Positions 17,375 through 26,230 of a stretch of 64,000 nt of DNA are shown piece after piece. Every line of letters begins with the position of its first letter. The stretch's first letter is position 1. The stretch is taken from contig BMTG01000001.1 of assembly GCA_014649555.1 (NCBI GenBank), forward strand, positions 1,178,001 through 1,242,000, in the 5' to 3' direction. Under the pieces are notes generated by a model that saw only the letters and a program-made list of their open reading frames with translations, was not told where the DNA came from and ran no database searches. The position numbers were made by a program, and so were the translations under genes. This DNA is from Streptomyces globisporus. GTDB taxonomy: Bacteria > Actinomycetota > Actinomycetes > Streptomycetales > Streptomycetaceae.

Positions 17375-17387
17375 GCCCGAGGCCGGG

Positions 17388-18437
17388 TCAGAAGACCAGC
17401 ACCCCCCGGGCCACCCGGCCGTGGTGCGCGTCGTCGGCCGCCTTGGCGAAGTCCTCCACCGGGTACGTCTCCGTCACCAGTTCGTCCAGGAGCAGCCGGC
17501 CCTCCCGGTAGAGGTCCGCGTACAGGGCGATGTCGCGCTGCGGCCGCGAGGAACCGTAGCGGCAGCCCAGGATCGACTTGTCCAGGTACATCGACGAGAC
17601 CAGGAACGACGCCTCGGCACTCGCCGCCGGGACGCCCAGCAGGATCGCCTGGCCGTGGCGGTCCAGGAGGTCGATCGCCTGGCGGATCAGCTCGGTGCGG
17701 CCGACGCACTCGAAGGCGTGGTCGGCCCCGTCGGGCAGGACGTCGCGCACACCGTCGGCCGCGGTCAGGAAGTGCGTGGCGCCGAACTGCCGGGCCACCG
17801 CCTCCTTCGCCGGGTTGCTGTCCACGGCGACGACGGTCCGCGCACCGGCCAGCCGGGCCCCCTGGAGCACGTTGAGGCCGATACCGCCGGTGCCGATGAC
17901 CACGACGCTGTCGCCGAGGCCGACCTTCGCCCGGTTCAGCACGGCCCCGACGCCGGTCAGCACCCCGCAGCCGATCAGGGCGGCGGAGGTGAGGGGCAGG
18001 TCGGCCGGGATCCTCACGGCCTGGACGGCGCGCACCACCGTACGTTCCGCGAAGGCGGAGTTGGAGGCGAACTGGAACACCGGCTCCCCGCCCCGCGAGA
18101 ACGGCCGCCCGGGCCGTCCGATCGCCTTGCGGCACATGGTGGGCCTGCCCCGGTCGCACTGGGCGCAGGCCCCGCAGTTGGCGAGGGTGGACAGGGCGAC
18201 GTGGTCCCCGGGCCGTACGTGGACGACGCCGGGCCCGACCGCCTGCACCACACCCGCGCCCTCGTGGCCCAGCACGACGGGGGCCGGGAAGGGGATCGTG
18301 CCGTCGATCACCGACAGGTCGCTGTGGCAGAGCCCGGCGGCGGCGATCGCCACGAGCACCTCGCCGGGGCCCGGGTCGCGTATCTCCAGGTCGTCGACGA
18401 CCTCGGTCCGTGTGCCGTCGAAGACGACGCCTCTCAT
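17388..18437 (-). CDS. Zinc-dependent alcohol dehydrogenase
   Basis: 349 residues of class III-like MDR dehydrogenase. The catalytic zinc ligands are in GLCHSD and GHEGAG; the structural zinc lobe has pattern C-x2-C-x2-C-x7-C (CGACAQCDRGRPTMC); the NAD motif is VVVIGTGGIGLNVLQGA near residue 178. It probably oxidises an alcohol intermediate to an aldehyde or ketone. The start overlaps the acyl-CoA dehydrogenase stop by ATGA, so it is translationally coupled and last in its operon. Confidence 0.9.
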   Translation of the reverse strand: MRGVVFDGTRTEVVDDLEIRDPGPGEVLVAIAAAGLCHSDLSVIDGTIPFPAPVVLGHEGAGVVQAVGPGVVHVRPGDHVALSTLANCGACAQCDRGRPTMCRKAIGRPGRPFSRGGEPVFQFASNSAFAERTVVRAVQAVRIPADLPLTSAALIGCGVLTGVGAVLNRAKVGLGDSVVVIGTGGIGLNVLQGARLAGARTVVAVDSNPAKEAVARQFGATHFLTAADGVRDVLPDGADHAFECVGRTELIRQAIDLLDRHGQAILLGVPAASAEASFLVSSMYLDKSILGCRYGSSRPQRDIALYADLYREGRLLLDELVTETYPVEDFAKAADDAHHGRVARGVLVF

Positions 18438-19555
18438 CTCGGCTCCCTCGGTAGGCCGAGCACCCGCTCGGCGATGATGTTCCGCTGGATCTCGTCGGAG
18501 CCGCCGTAGATGGTGTCGGCCCGGCTGAAGAGGAACAGGTGCTGTGCGTCGTCGAGTTCGTACGGCCGGTCCGCCGTCCACGGCTCCGGTCCGACCACCC
18601 CCGCCTCGCCCGCGACCTCCACCGCCAGCTCCCCCAGCCGCTGGTGCCAGCCGCCCCACAGCAGCTTCGCCACACTGGGCGCGCCCGGGTCGCCGGTGGT
18701 GCCGAGGGTGCGCAGGGCGTGGCGGCGCATGGTGTCCAGCTCGGCCCACTGGCGGACGAGCCGGGCCCTGATGACCGGGTCATCGGCGGCCCCGCTCGCC
18801 ACGGCGGCGGCGACGACCCGGCCCAGCTCCTCGGCGAACCCGATCTGCTGGGCGAGGGTGGACACCCCGCGCTCCCGGGCGAGCAGGCCCATGGCGACCT
18901 GCCAGCCGTTGCCCTCCCCGCCGACGGTCTCGGTGGCGCGGGCCCCGTCGAAGAACACCTCGTTGAACTCGCTGGTCCCGGTCAGCTGTCGGATCGGCCG
19001 CACCTCGATCCGGCCCGGCTGGTCCATCTCCAGCAGCAGGAACGACAGCCCGTGGTGACGGGTGGAGCCGGGGTCGGTGCGGGCGAGGACGAAGCAGAAG
19101 TCGGCGTCCAGGGCGAGCGAGGTCCAGATCTTCTGCCCGGTCACGGCGTAGCCGCCGGTGCCGTCCGGGGTGGCGGTGGTCCGTATCCCGGCGAGGTCGG
19201 AGCCCGCGCCGGGTTCGCTGTACCCCTGGCACCAGAGCGTCTCGCCGCGGGCGACAGGGGGCAGATGGCGACGCTTCTGTTCCTCGGTGCCGTAGGTGAC
19301 GAGGGTCGGGGCGAGGAGGTTCTCCCCGATGTGGCCCATCCGGGCGGGGGCGGCGGAACGGGCGTACTCCTCGGCCCAGACGACCTGCTCGGGGAGGGTG
19401 GCGCGGCGGTTGCCGTACGTCTCGCCGTCGCCGGGCCAGCCGATGCCGATCCAGCCGGCCTTGCCCAACTCGCGTTCCCACGCGCGGGGGTGGGGGGTGG
19501 GGGTGTCGGTGAGATGGTCAGCCAGCCAGGCGCGCACCTCGGTACGGAAGTCCAT
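18434..19555 (-). CDS. Acyl-CoA dehydrogenase
   Basis: 373 residues beginning [20 protein letters not shown], with CAGGAGGA upstream of ATG 19555. Family landmarks are [40 protein letters not shown] and the C-terminal [19 protein letters not shown]. It introduces an alpha,beta double bond using FAD and passes electrons to ETF. It precedes the alcohol dehydrogenase in a coupled pair and lies downstream of the SDR gene across a large inverted repeat, so a single transcript from the palindrome at 20687 is possible. Confidence 0.9.
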   Translation of the reverse strand: MDFRTEVRAWLADHLTDTPTPHPRAWERELGKAGWIGIGWPGDGETYGNRRATLPEQVVWAEEYARSAAPARMGHIGENLLAPTLVTYGTEEQKRRHLPPVARGETLWCQGYSEPGAGSDLAGIRTTATPDGTGGYAVTGQKIWTSLALDADFCFVLARTDPGSTRHHGLSFLLLEMDQPGRIEVRPIRQLTGTSEFNEVFFDGARATETVGGEGNGWQVAMGLLARERGVSTLAQQIGFAEELGRVVAAAVASGAADDPVIRARLVRQWAELDTMRRHALRTLGTTGDPGAPSVAKLLWGGWHQRLGELAVEVAGEAGVVGPEPWTADRPYELDDAQHLFLFSRADTIYGGSDEIQRNIIAERVLGLPREPR

Positions 19556-19571
19556 GGTTCCTCCTGTTCCT

Positions 19572-19738
19572 GGGGGCTCCGCCCCCAGACCCCCGCTCCT
19601 CAATCGCCGGAGGGGCTGAGTGTGCGGACCGGTCCGCATCTCCAGCCCGTCCCGCGATTGAGGACCGGGGTCCGGGGCAGCGCCCCGTAGAGAGCCCCTC
19701 CGGCGATTGAGGAGCGGGGGTTCGGGGGCCGAGCCCCC
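19572..19738. repeat. Large inverted repeat between acyl-CoA dehydrogenase and SDR genes
   Basis: Two nearly identical arms of about 46 bp (19572-19617 and 19693-19738, inverted) flank a 75-bp centre that itself contains a third partial copy of the core (GCGATTGAGGA). The core CTCCTCAATCGCCGGAGGGG and the outer GGGGGCTCCGCCCCC can each form a hairpin. From memory such elements are dispersed in Streptomyces intergenic regions. It could terminate or stabilise the SDR transcript. Confidence 0.75.
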
Positions 19739-19746
19739 GAAGGCGG

Positions 19747-20664
19747 TCACCGGTTCGGGCGGTCGCCCGACCTCGCCGCCGCCGCCATCTCCGCCACCCG
19801 CGCCAGCATCGGCATCGGATCCACCCCCACCGTCCCCGGCAGGAACTCCGCGATCCGTTCCGGCGTCCAGGGCGCCCCCTCCGCGTACCCCGCCCGCAAC
19901 TCCCTCGGCTGGGCCCAGACCGCGATCTTCGGGCCCGCGATCGTGTACACCTGGCCGGTGATCCCCTCCGCCCGCGCCCGCTCGCTCAGCAGGTAGACGA
20001 CCAGCGCCGCCACATCCTCCGGCTCCCCGATCTCCTTCAGCTCCATCGGGACCCCGGCCGACATCCGGGTCCGCGCGACGGGCGCGACCGCGTTCGCCGT
20101 GACCCCGTACCGGTGCAGGCCCAGCGCCGCGCTGCGGACCAGCGAGATGATCCCGCCCTTCGCCGCGCTGTAGTTGGCCTGCGAGACGCTGCCCTGGTGG
20201 TTGCCGCTGGTGAAGCCGATCAGCGTGCCCCCGCCCTCCTGCTTCCGCATCACCGCCGACGCGGCGCGGAAGACGGTGAAGGTGCCTTTCAGGTGGGTCG
20301 CGAGGACCGGGTCCCACTCCTCCTCGGACATGTTGAACAGCATCCGCTCGCGCAGGATCCCGGCCACGCAGACCACCCCGTCGAGCCGGCCGTACTCCGC
20401 CAGCGCCGTGTCCACGATCCGCTGCCCGCCCGACATCGTGGAGATGTCGTCCCCGACCGCGACCGCCGTGCCGCCCGCCGCCCCGATCTCCTTGACGACG
20501 GCCCTGGCGACCTCGCTGGTCGGCTCGGCGCCCTCGACGGAGACGCCGTAGTCGTTGACGACGACCCGCGCCCCCTCCGCCGCCGCGGCGAGCGCGACCG
20601 CCCGGCCGATGCCCCGGCCGGCCCCCGTCACGGCGACCACCCTGCCTGCCAAGAAGTTCCCCAT
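19747..20664 (-). CDS. Short-chain dehydrogenase (3-hydroxyacyl-CoA dehydrogenase-like)
   Basis: 305 residues. The cofactor motif AVTGAGRGIGRAVALAAAAE is near residue 11 and the active-site segment IGFTSGNHQGSVSQANYSAAK holds the Tyr-x3-Lys. The extra C-terminal region (about 260-305) is longer than in simple FabG-like SDRs and resembles the type found in steroid or multifunctional hydroxyacyl-CoA dehydrogenases. First gene of the - strand unit behind the palindrome at 20687, divergent from the cyclase-family gene. Confidence 0.88.
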   Translation of the reverse strand: MGNFLAGRVVAVTGAGRGIGRAVALAAAAEGARVVVNDYGVSVEGAEPTSEVARAVVKEIGAAGGTAVAVGDDISTMSGGQRIVDTALAEYGRLDGVVCVAGILRERMLFNMSEEEWDPVLATHLKGTFTVFRAASAVMRKQEGGGTLIGFTSGNHQGSVSQANYSAAKGGIISLVRSAALGLHRYGVTANAVAPVARTRMSAGVPMELKEIGEPEDVAALVVYLLSERARAEGITGQVYTIAGPKIAVWAQPRELRAGYAEGAPWTPERIAEFLPGTVGVDPMPMLARVAEMAAAARSGDRPNR

Positions 20665-20686
20665 GCCCGGCCCCTTCCCGCGGTTT

Positions 20687-20701
20687 CTGACGGACCGTTA
20701 G
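20687..20701. promoter_or_regulatory. Regulon palindrome 5 (CTGACGGACCGTTAG)
   Basis: A CTGAC-N5-GTTAG site, one change from the others, in the 84-bp divergent promoter of the SDR and cyclase genes. A single site could control both directions. TTT precedes it, as at 3591 and 26111. Confidence 0.68.
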
Positions 20702-20748
20702 ATTTTACGGGCAGTCAGATACTCCGGCACAAGACCCAGGAGGTCCCC

Positions 20749-21675
20749 ATGTCCCTGCCGGCCGAGTTCCACGAGATCGCCAAGCGCGTGAACAACTGGG
20801 GCCGCTGGGGAGAGGCCGACGAACTCGGAACCCTCAACCTGATCACCGACGGCGTCGTACGGGAGGCCGTCGCGACCGTCCGCACCGGCCACCGGATACC
20901 GCTCGCGCTGCCGCTCCGGCAGGACGGCGTGCAGAGCGGGCTCATCCCGGGCCGGATCAATCCGCTGCACACCATGGTCCAGATCAACCAGGAGATCTTC
21001 GGAGCCGGCACGGTCGCCACCAGCGACGACGCCGTCACGATGGGCCTCCAGGCGGCCACCCACTGGGACGCCCTGCCCCATGTCTCGCACAGCGGGAAGA
21101 TCTACAACGGCCGCCCGGCGGACACCATCACGGCGCACGCCGGAGCGCGGTTCTCCTCCATCGCCGCCGTGGAGCACCTCGTCTCGCGCGGCGTTCTGCT
21201 GGATGTGGCCCGCGCCCGGGGCGTGGACCGGCTGCCCGGTGATCACGCCGTCACCCCGGAGGACCTGGCGGCGGCGGAGGAGTTCGGGGGCGTACGCGTA
21301 CGGGCCGGGGACATCGTGCTCGTACGGACCGGGCAGATGCGCCTCGCGCTGGCCGGGGACCGGGACGCGTACGGCTATCCGTCACCCGGTCTCTCCGTGC
21401 GCACACCCGAATGGTTCCACGCCCGGGACGTCGCGGCCGTCGCCAACGACACCCTGACCTTCGAGATCTTCCCGCCGGAGATCGCGGACCTGTGGCTGCC
21501 CGTGCACGCCCTGCACCTGGTCGAGATGGGGCTGCTCCAGGGCCAGAACTGGAACCTGGAGGCGCTGTCCACTGCCTGTGCGGAGGAGCGCAGGTACGCC
21601 TTTCTGCTCACCGCCGCGCCGGAGCCGTTCGCCGGGGCCACCGGGTCGCCGGTCGCCCCGGTAGCCGTCCTGTAG
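20749..21675 (+). CDS. Cyclase-family (kynurenine formamidase-like) hydrolase
   Basis: 308 residues of the PF04199 cyclase family. The metal-binding core is seen as AATHWDALPHVSHSGKIYNG, with H-x-D and downstream His, close to the HxGTHxDxxxH signature of the family but with Ala-Ala in place of the usual glycine position. Members hydrolyse cyclic amides or lactones or formyl groups. A role in ring opening of a catabolic intermediate is an inference. AGG lies upstream of ATG 20749 and the palindrome at 20687 controls the promoter. Confidence 0.82.
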   Translation: MSLPAEFHEIAKRVNNWGRWGEADELGTLNLITDGVVREAVATVRTGHRIPLALPLRQDGVQSGLIPGRINPLHTMVQINQEIFGAGTVATSDDAVTMGLQAATHWDALPHVSHSGKIYNGRPADTITAHAGARFSSIAAVEHLVSRGVLLDVARARGVDRLPGDHAVTPEDLAAAEEFGGVRVRAGDIVLVRTGQMRLALAGDRDAYGYPSPGLSVRTPEWFHARDVAAVANDTLTFEIFPPEIADLWLPVHALHLVEMGLLQGQNWNLEALSTACAEERRYAFLLTAAPEPFAGATGSPVAPVAVL

Positions 21676-21697
21676 AGCGGTTCAGGTCAGGTGGGTT

Positions 21698-22204
21698 TCA
21701 GGCCAGGTTGTCGGTGAAGACGCAGGAGGGCGGTTCGCACACCTCACCGGCGCCGCCCTGAACCACCACCGTGGGCAGCTCCGCGGCCCGCACCGGCCCG
21801 CTCCGGTCGACCTCGCACCAGATCTGCTTCCCCGCGCCCTCCGGCTGCCAGCCCCAGCGGTCGGCGAGCCCGTCCACCAGCTCCAGGCCCCGGCCGCCCG
21901 TGTCCTCGCCCGCCGCGTGCCGCTGGAGCGGCGGGCAGTCGCTGGCGTCCGCGACCTCGACCCGGACGGTCCCGGCCGCGCCGGAGGCCCCGCCCCCGCC
22001 GAAGAGCATCCGCAGCACAGCGGGACATCCCGTGTGGACGACGGCGTTGGTGACCAGCTCCGAGATCAGCAGGATGAGCGTCTCGGCGAGCGGTTCGTCA
22101 TCCCCTATCCCGGATCCGACCAGGCGCGACCGCGCCCACCTACGGGCCCGCCCCACCTCTGCGGGATCCGGACCGACCTCCAGCTGAACCTGAAGCACCT
22201 GCAC
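21698..22204 (-). CDS. RsbW-like anti-sigma serine kinase (HATPase)
   Basis: 168 residues with a GHKL fold: N box SELVTNAVVHTGCPAVLRM near residue 48 and G1 motif GGRGLELVDGLADRWGW. That is the HATPase_c_2 type that Streptomyces encodes in dozens of copies beside regulators. It may phosphorylate a STAS partner such as that at 28472. The GTG start has GGAAGG upstream. Its own cognate regulator is not adjacent. Confidence 0.85.
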   Translation of the reverse strand: MQVLQVQLEVGPDPAEVGRARRWARSRLVGSGIGDDEPLAETLILLISELVTNAVVHTGCPAVLRMLFGGGGASGAAGTVRVEVADASDCPPLQRHAAGEDTGGRGLELVDGLADRWGWQPEGAGKQIWCEVDRSGPVRAAELPTVVVQGGAGEVCEPPSCVFTDNLA

Positions 22205-22611
22205 CGCTCACACCTTCCGAACCGGCGGACACATCGCCTCGCGCCTCCTCAGGGTCACGGAACGTGATTCCCTTACGCGACAGCATGGTTGACGTACAGT
22301 CACCGCAACAAGCGCTTCGGGCATATTCCAGCGCGAAGGAGTACGCGTGGTGCATACTGTGCGACGCACGCTGCGGGGAGTCGAACAGGAGCGCGCAGAG
22401 ACTGCGAGAAACGCTCTTCGGGCAGGCCCGGCACATCTCCGGCGAGAGCCCTCGCTCCGGACCGGAGCCGCCGCACAGGCCGCCCCCGGATCGCCCGGTT
22501 CCAGAACCACTCGCATCCCACGGAGCGTACCCGAGCCGCGCGCCGACTCCACCCGGTGACGAATCACGCAAAGGACACAACCCGGTATCGGCACCCGGTG
22601 GATGCGCTGCG
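22205..22611. other. Intergenic stretch with a weak small-ORF candidate
   Basis: 407 bp with no confident gene. A 70-codon + frame from GTG 22347 to 22559 has an excellent AAGGAG 5 nt upstream, but its third-position GC is low for this genome and its product (MVHTVRRTLRGVEQ...) is only a basic peptide. A TGAC-N5-GTCA match at 22290-22302 lacks the outer C and G of the regulon palindrome and may be a -35 element instead. Confidence 0.35.
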
Positions 22612-23673
22612 TCACCCTCCGCCCCCTGCTTCCGGGACCGGCCGCCCGTACGCCGCCGAACTGCGCGGAAGCCGCCCCGCCGCCCCCAGATCGGCGGCGA
22701 GCAGCTCCTCGGCCCGGGCCACGGTGAGCCAGGAGGCGGCCCGGAGCCAGGCCCGTTTCAGGTGGAGGTGAACATCTGCCTCCCAGGTGAAACCCATCCC
22801 GCCGTGGATCTGGAGGCAGTCACGGGCGTTGCGTACGGCCGCCTCGTCGGCGAGGAGTTTGGCCGCCGCGATCTCCGCCGGGTCGCCGGTCACGGCGGCC
22901 GCGTACACGGCGGCGCGGGCCGGTTCGGTGCGGGCAAGCATGTCGGCGCAGAGATGTTTGACCGCCTGGAACGATCCGATGGGCGATCCGAACTGATGGC
23001 GTTCCCCGGCGTGTTGGACGGCCGCCTCGGTGGTCCGTGCGGCGCTGCCGAGCTGCTCGGCGGCGGTGAGCAGCGCGGCCTCGTAGTGGAGTGCGCCGGA
23101 GTACGCCTGCGGGGCCCCCGTGGGCACCGCACGCCCCGCCAACCGGTGGAGCGGGGTGAGCGGGTCCACCGACCGTACGGGCCGGGCGGCGGCCACGAAG
23201 GCACCCAGCGCCTCCCCGGAGAGCACCTCAGCGCCCGACACGTCCCCGGAGAGCACATCCCCGGGGAGCCCCGGCGGCGCCTGCCCATCCACGACCAGCA
23301 CCGCGTCCGCCTCCGCCAGGTGTGCCGCCGGCAGGTCCGCCGCCACGGCCGTCACCACAGCCTCGCCCTCGGCGGCCCCCTTCACCAGGCCCGCCGCCAG
23401 GTGCGTGGCGACCAGCGGGCCCGGCAGCAGCGCCCGGCCCGCCTCCTCGAAGAGCAGCACCGCCTCGGGCAGCCCGAGGCCCACCCCGCCCGCCTCCTCC
23501 GGCAGCCGCAGCGCGAAGAACCCGGCCGCGCCCAGCTCCCGCCACAGCGACCGGTCCAGGGCCCCGTCCCGCTCCACCGCCGCCCGCAGCCGGCCCCGGT
23601 CGAACACCGCGCCGAGCAGGTCGCGCATACCGGACCGCAGGGCCCGCTGGTCGTCCGAGAGCTGGAAGTCCAC
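22612..23673 (-). CDS. Acyl-CoA dehydrogenase, short partner subunit
   Basis: 353 residues, somewhat shorter than usual. N-terminal DFQLSDDQRALRSGMRDLLG, mid-region EEAGGVGLGLPEAVLLFEEA and C-terminal ARDCLQIHGGMGFTWEADVH with LKRAW. The central region is degenerate (long Ala/Gly run at 110-150) compared with the 384-residue dehydrogenase directly upstream. Paired unequal ACADs form alpha2-beta2 enzymes for bulky side chains in actinobacteria (family knowledge). A GTG start with GAGG 5 nt upstream sits 7 bp after the neighbour's stop. Last gene of its operon. Confidence 0.85.
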   Translation of the reverse strand: MDFQLSDDQRALRSGMRDLLGAVFDRGRLRAAVERDGALDRSLWRELGAAGFFALRLPEEAGGVGLGLPEAVLLFEEAGRALLPGPLVATHLAAGLVKGAAEGEAVVTAVAADLPAAHLAEADAVLVVDGQAPPGLPGDVLSGDVSGAEVLSGEALGAFVAAARPVRSVDPLTPLHRLAGRAVPTGAPQAYSGALHYEAALLTAAEQLGSAARTTEAAVQHAGERHQFGSPIGSFQAVKHLCADMLARTEPARAAVYAAAVTGDPAEIAAAKLLADEAAVRNARDCLQIHGGMGFTWEADVHLHLKRAWLRAASWLTVARAEELLAADLGAAGRLPRSSAAYGRPVPEAGGGG

Positions 23674-23680
23674 GGTGGCC

Positions 23681-24835
23681 TCAGCGCCCCTTCGGCAGGC
23701 CGAGGATGCGCTCGGCGACGATGTTGCGCTGGATCTGCGAGGTGCCCGCGGCGATGGTGTACGAGAGGGAGGACAGCCGGTCCAGCACCCATTCCCGGTC
23801 GACGTCGAAGGCGTCCCCGCCCAGCACCTCCGCCGCCGCCTCGTACAGCTCCTGGCGGACCCCGGAGTAGCGCAGTTTGAAGACCGAGCCGCCGACGCCG
23901 GGGACCCCGCCCGTGCGCTCCGACTCGCTCACGTTCGCCTGCGTGAGCCGCCACAGGGCCCGGAACTCGGCGTTCAGCCGCCCGAGCCGCCGCCGCAGCA
24001 CCGGGTCGTCCCAGCGCCCGGTGCGCCGGGCCTCGTCGGCGAGCGCGTCCAGGGTGCGGCGGCAGGCGACGACCTCGCCGACGAAGGCGGTGCCGCGTTC
24101 GAAGGAGAGGGTGACCATGGTGACCCGCCAGCCGTCGTTCTCGGCCCCGACCCGGTTGCGTACCGGAACGCGGACCTCGTCGAGGAAGACCTCGGCGAAC
24201 TCCGTCGACCCGGCGAGCGTGCGCAGCGGCCGGACCGTGATGCCGGGGGCGTCCATCGGCATCGCGAGCCAGCTGATCCCGCGGTGCTTCGGCGCGGCCG
24301 GGTCGGTCCGCACGAGCAGTTCGCACCAGTCGGCGACCTCGGCGTGCGAGGTCCAGATCTTCTGCCCGGTGACCACGTAGTCGTCCCCGTCGCGCACCGC
24401 CCGCGTCCGCAGCGCGGCCAGGTCGGAGCCCGCGTCCGGCTCGCTGAACCCCTGGCACCAGATCTGGTCGCCGCGCAGCACCGGGGGCAGCCAGCGGGCC
24501 CGCTGTCCGGCCGTGCCCTCGGCGGCGATCGTCGGCCCGGCGTGCAGCAGGCCGACGAAGTTCGCCCCGACGTAGGGGGCCCCGGCCTTCTCGGTCTCCT
24601 CCAGGAAGATCAGGTGCTGGGTCGGGGTGGCCCCCTGCCCGCCCGCGTCGGCCGGCCAGTGCAGGCCCGCGTACCCGGCGTCGTACAGCATCCGCTGCCA
24701 GGCCGTGTCGTACGCCCGGCGCGCGGGCCAGTCGTCCGGCGAGGGCTTGGCGGGCAGGCCGGGGAGGGCGGCGGCCAGCCACTCCCGCAGCCGGCCCCGG
24801 AACTCCTCCTCGGCCTCCGTGTACGCGAGATCCAC
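23681..24835 (-). CDS. Acyl-CoA dehydrogenase, large subunit
   Basis: 384 residues. Landmarks are [40 protein letters not shown], and C-terminal AGTSQIQRNIVAERILGLPK. FAD-dependent desaturation of an acyl-CoA; with the smaller downstream protein it is likely a heteromeric enzyme. A GTG start (24835) follows the amidohydrolase TAG by 12 bp. Central gene of the amidohydrolase-ACAD-ACAD operon. Confidence 0.88.
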   Translation of the reverse strand: MDLAYTEAEEEFRGRLREWLAAALPGLPAKPSPDDWPARRAYDTAWQRMLYDAGYAGLHWPADAGGQGATPTQHLIFLEETEKAGAPYVGANFVGLLHAGPTIAAEGTAGQRARWLPPVLRGDQIWCQGFSEPDAGSDLAALRTRAVRDGDDYVVTGQKIWTSHAEVADWCELLVRTDPAAPKHRGISWLAMPMDAPGITVRPLRTLAGSTEFAEVFLDEVRVPVRNRVGAENDGWRVTMVTLSFERGTAFVGEVVACRRTLDALADEARRTGRWDDPVLRRRLGRLNAEFRALWRLTQANVSESERTGGVPGVGGSVFKLRYSGVRQELYEAAAEVLGGDAFDVDREWVLDRLSSLSYTIAAGTSQIQRNIVAERILGLPKGR

Positions 24836-24847
24836 CGCCGCCCCCGC

Positions 24848-26047
24848 CTACTTGTCCAGGTCCAGGCCGAGCATCCGGATCGCGTTTCCGCGCATCAGTT
24901 TGTAGACGGTCTCCTCGTCCAGTCCCTTGACGTGATCGAGGGCGACCTCCTTGGTGTGCGGGAAGGTCGAGTCCACGTGCGGGTAGTCGGTCTCGAAGGT
25001 GGCGTTGTCGCGGCCGACGACGTCGAGCGCGGAGATGCCGTGCTTGTCGCGGAAGAAGCAGCAGAACATCTGCCGGTAGTAGTACGTGGAGGGCGGTTCG
25101 GGGATCAGATCGCGCACCCCGCCCCAGGCCCGGTGCTCCTCCCACACGTCGTCGGCGCGCTCCAGGGCGTACGGGATCCACCCCATCTGCCCCTCGCTGT
25201 ACGCGAGTTTCAGCGTCGGGAACTTCACCAGCACCCCGCTGAAGAGGAAGTCCATCATCGAGGCCATCGCGTTGTTGAAGGAGAGCGAGGCCTGCACGGC
25301 GGGCGGGGCGTCGGGGGACGCGGCGGGCATCTGGGAGCTGGACCCGATGTGCATGTTGACGACGGTGCCGGTCTCCTGGCAGACGGCGAAGAACGGGTCC
25401 CAGTAGCCGGTGTGGATGGAGGGGAGCCCGAGATAGGTGGGAATCTCGGAGAAGGTGACCGCGCGGACGCCCCTGGCCGCGTTCCGCTTGATCTCCGCGA
25501 CCGCCAGGTCGATGTCCCAGAGCGGGATGATGCAGAGCGGGATCAGCCGGCCCCCGCTGTCGCCGCACCACTCCTCGACCATCCAGTCGTTGTAGGCGCG
25601 CACACAGGCGAGGGCGACCTCCTTGTCGTGCGCCTCGGCAAAGGTCTGCCCGCAGAAACGCGGGAAGGTGGGGAAGCAGAGGGAGGCCTCGACGTGGTTG
25701 AGGTCCATGTCCTTGAGACGCTCGGCCGGGTCCCAGCAGCCGGGGCGCATCTCGGCCCGGGTGATGCCCTCCAGGGTCATGTCGTCGCGGTCGAAGCCGA
25801 CGGCGGCGATGTTCCTTTTGTACGGGAACTTCAGGTCCTCGTAGATCCACCAGTCGGTGGGCGGCCCGTCCGGGTCCATCGTGATGACGTACTTCCCACC
25901 CGTGTACGCCAGCTCCCCGATGCCCGCAGTGAGCGGCTGGGGGCCGCGCTCGCGGTACTTGGCGGGGAGCCAGGTGGAGAAGAGGTGCGCGGGCTCGATC
26001 ACATGGTCGTCGACGCTGACGATCCGAGGCAGTTCCGTGTCCGTCAT
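24848..26047 (-). CDS. Amidohydrolase-family (ACMSD-like) metal hydrolase
   Basis: 399 residues of the amidohydrolase_2 family. Metal-binding positions are suggested by ISVDDHVIEP-type SVDDHVIEPAHLF near residue 10, a later VVNMHIGSSSQ and the terminal ATFETDYPHVDSTFPHTKEV with ETDYPH, as in members from catabolic clusters. Some members decarboxylate or hydrolyse ring-cleaved acids. First gene of the operon, 12 bp before the large ACAD, behind the palindrome at 26111. ATG 26047 is the natural start. Confidence 0.87.
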   Translation of the reverse strand: MTDTELPRIVSVDDHVIEPAHLFSTWLPAKYRERGPQPLTAGIGELAYTGGKYVITMDPDGPPTDWWIYEDLKFPYKRNIAAVGFDRDDMTLEGITRAEMRPGCWDPAERLKDMDLNHVEASLCFPTFPRFCGQTFAEAHDKEVALACVRAYNDWMVEEWCGDSGGRLIPLCIIPLWDIDLAVAEIKRNAARGVRAVTFSEIPTYLGLPSIHTGYWDPFFAVCQETGTVVNMHIGSSSQMPAASPDAPPAVQASLSFNNAMASMMDFLFSGVLVKFPTLKLAYSEGQMGWIPYALERADDVWEEHRAWGGVRDLIPEPPSTYYYRQMFCCFFRDKHGISALDVVGRDNATFETDYPHVDSTFPHTKEVALDHVKGLDEETVYKLMRGNAIRMLGLDLDK

Positions 26048-26110
26048 GGTGTGTGCCGTCCCCTCCGCGCACCCGGGAGCACCTCGCCGACTCCAGGCCC
26101 CAGACGCTTT

Positions 26111-26125
26111 CTGATGGTCCGTCAG
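26111..26125. promoter_or_regulatory. Regulon palindrome 6 (CTGATGGTCCGTCAG)
   Basis: A CTGAT-N5-GTCAG site 64 bp upstream of the amidohydrolase start (- strand). It lies in the 183-bp divergent region shared with the AMP-dependent ligase, which carries its own copy at 26201. Confidence 0.68.
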
Positions 26126-26200
26126 ATGTGATTGCGGAACTCAGGCTAGCCCCGCACCCCTGGACCGACAAGGCGCGGAGCCCTACGCTCTGCGCAATAT

Positions 26201-26215
26201 CTGACTGGCCGTCAG
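26201..26215. promoter_or_regulatory. Regulon palindrome 7 (CTGACTGGCCGTCAG)
   Basis: A CTGAC-N5-GTCAG copy ending 4 bp before GGAGGG of the ligase and 15 bp before its GTG. Its place right at the start of the gene fits direct occlusion by a repressor. Confidence 0.7.
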
Positions 26216-26230
26216 TTCGGAGGGATCCCT

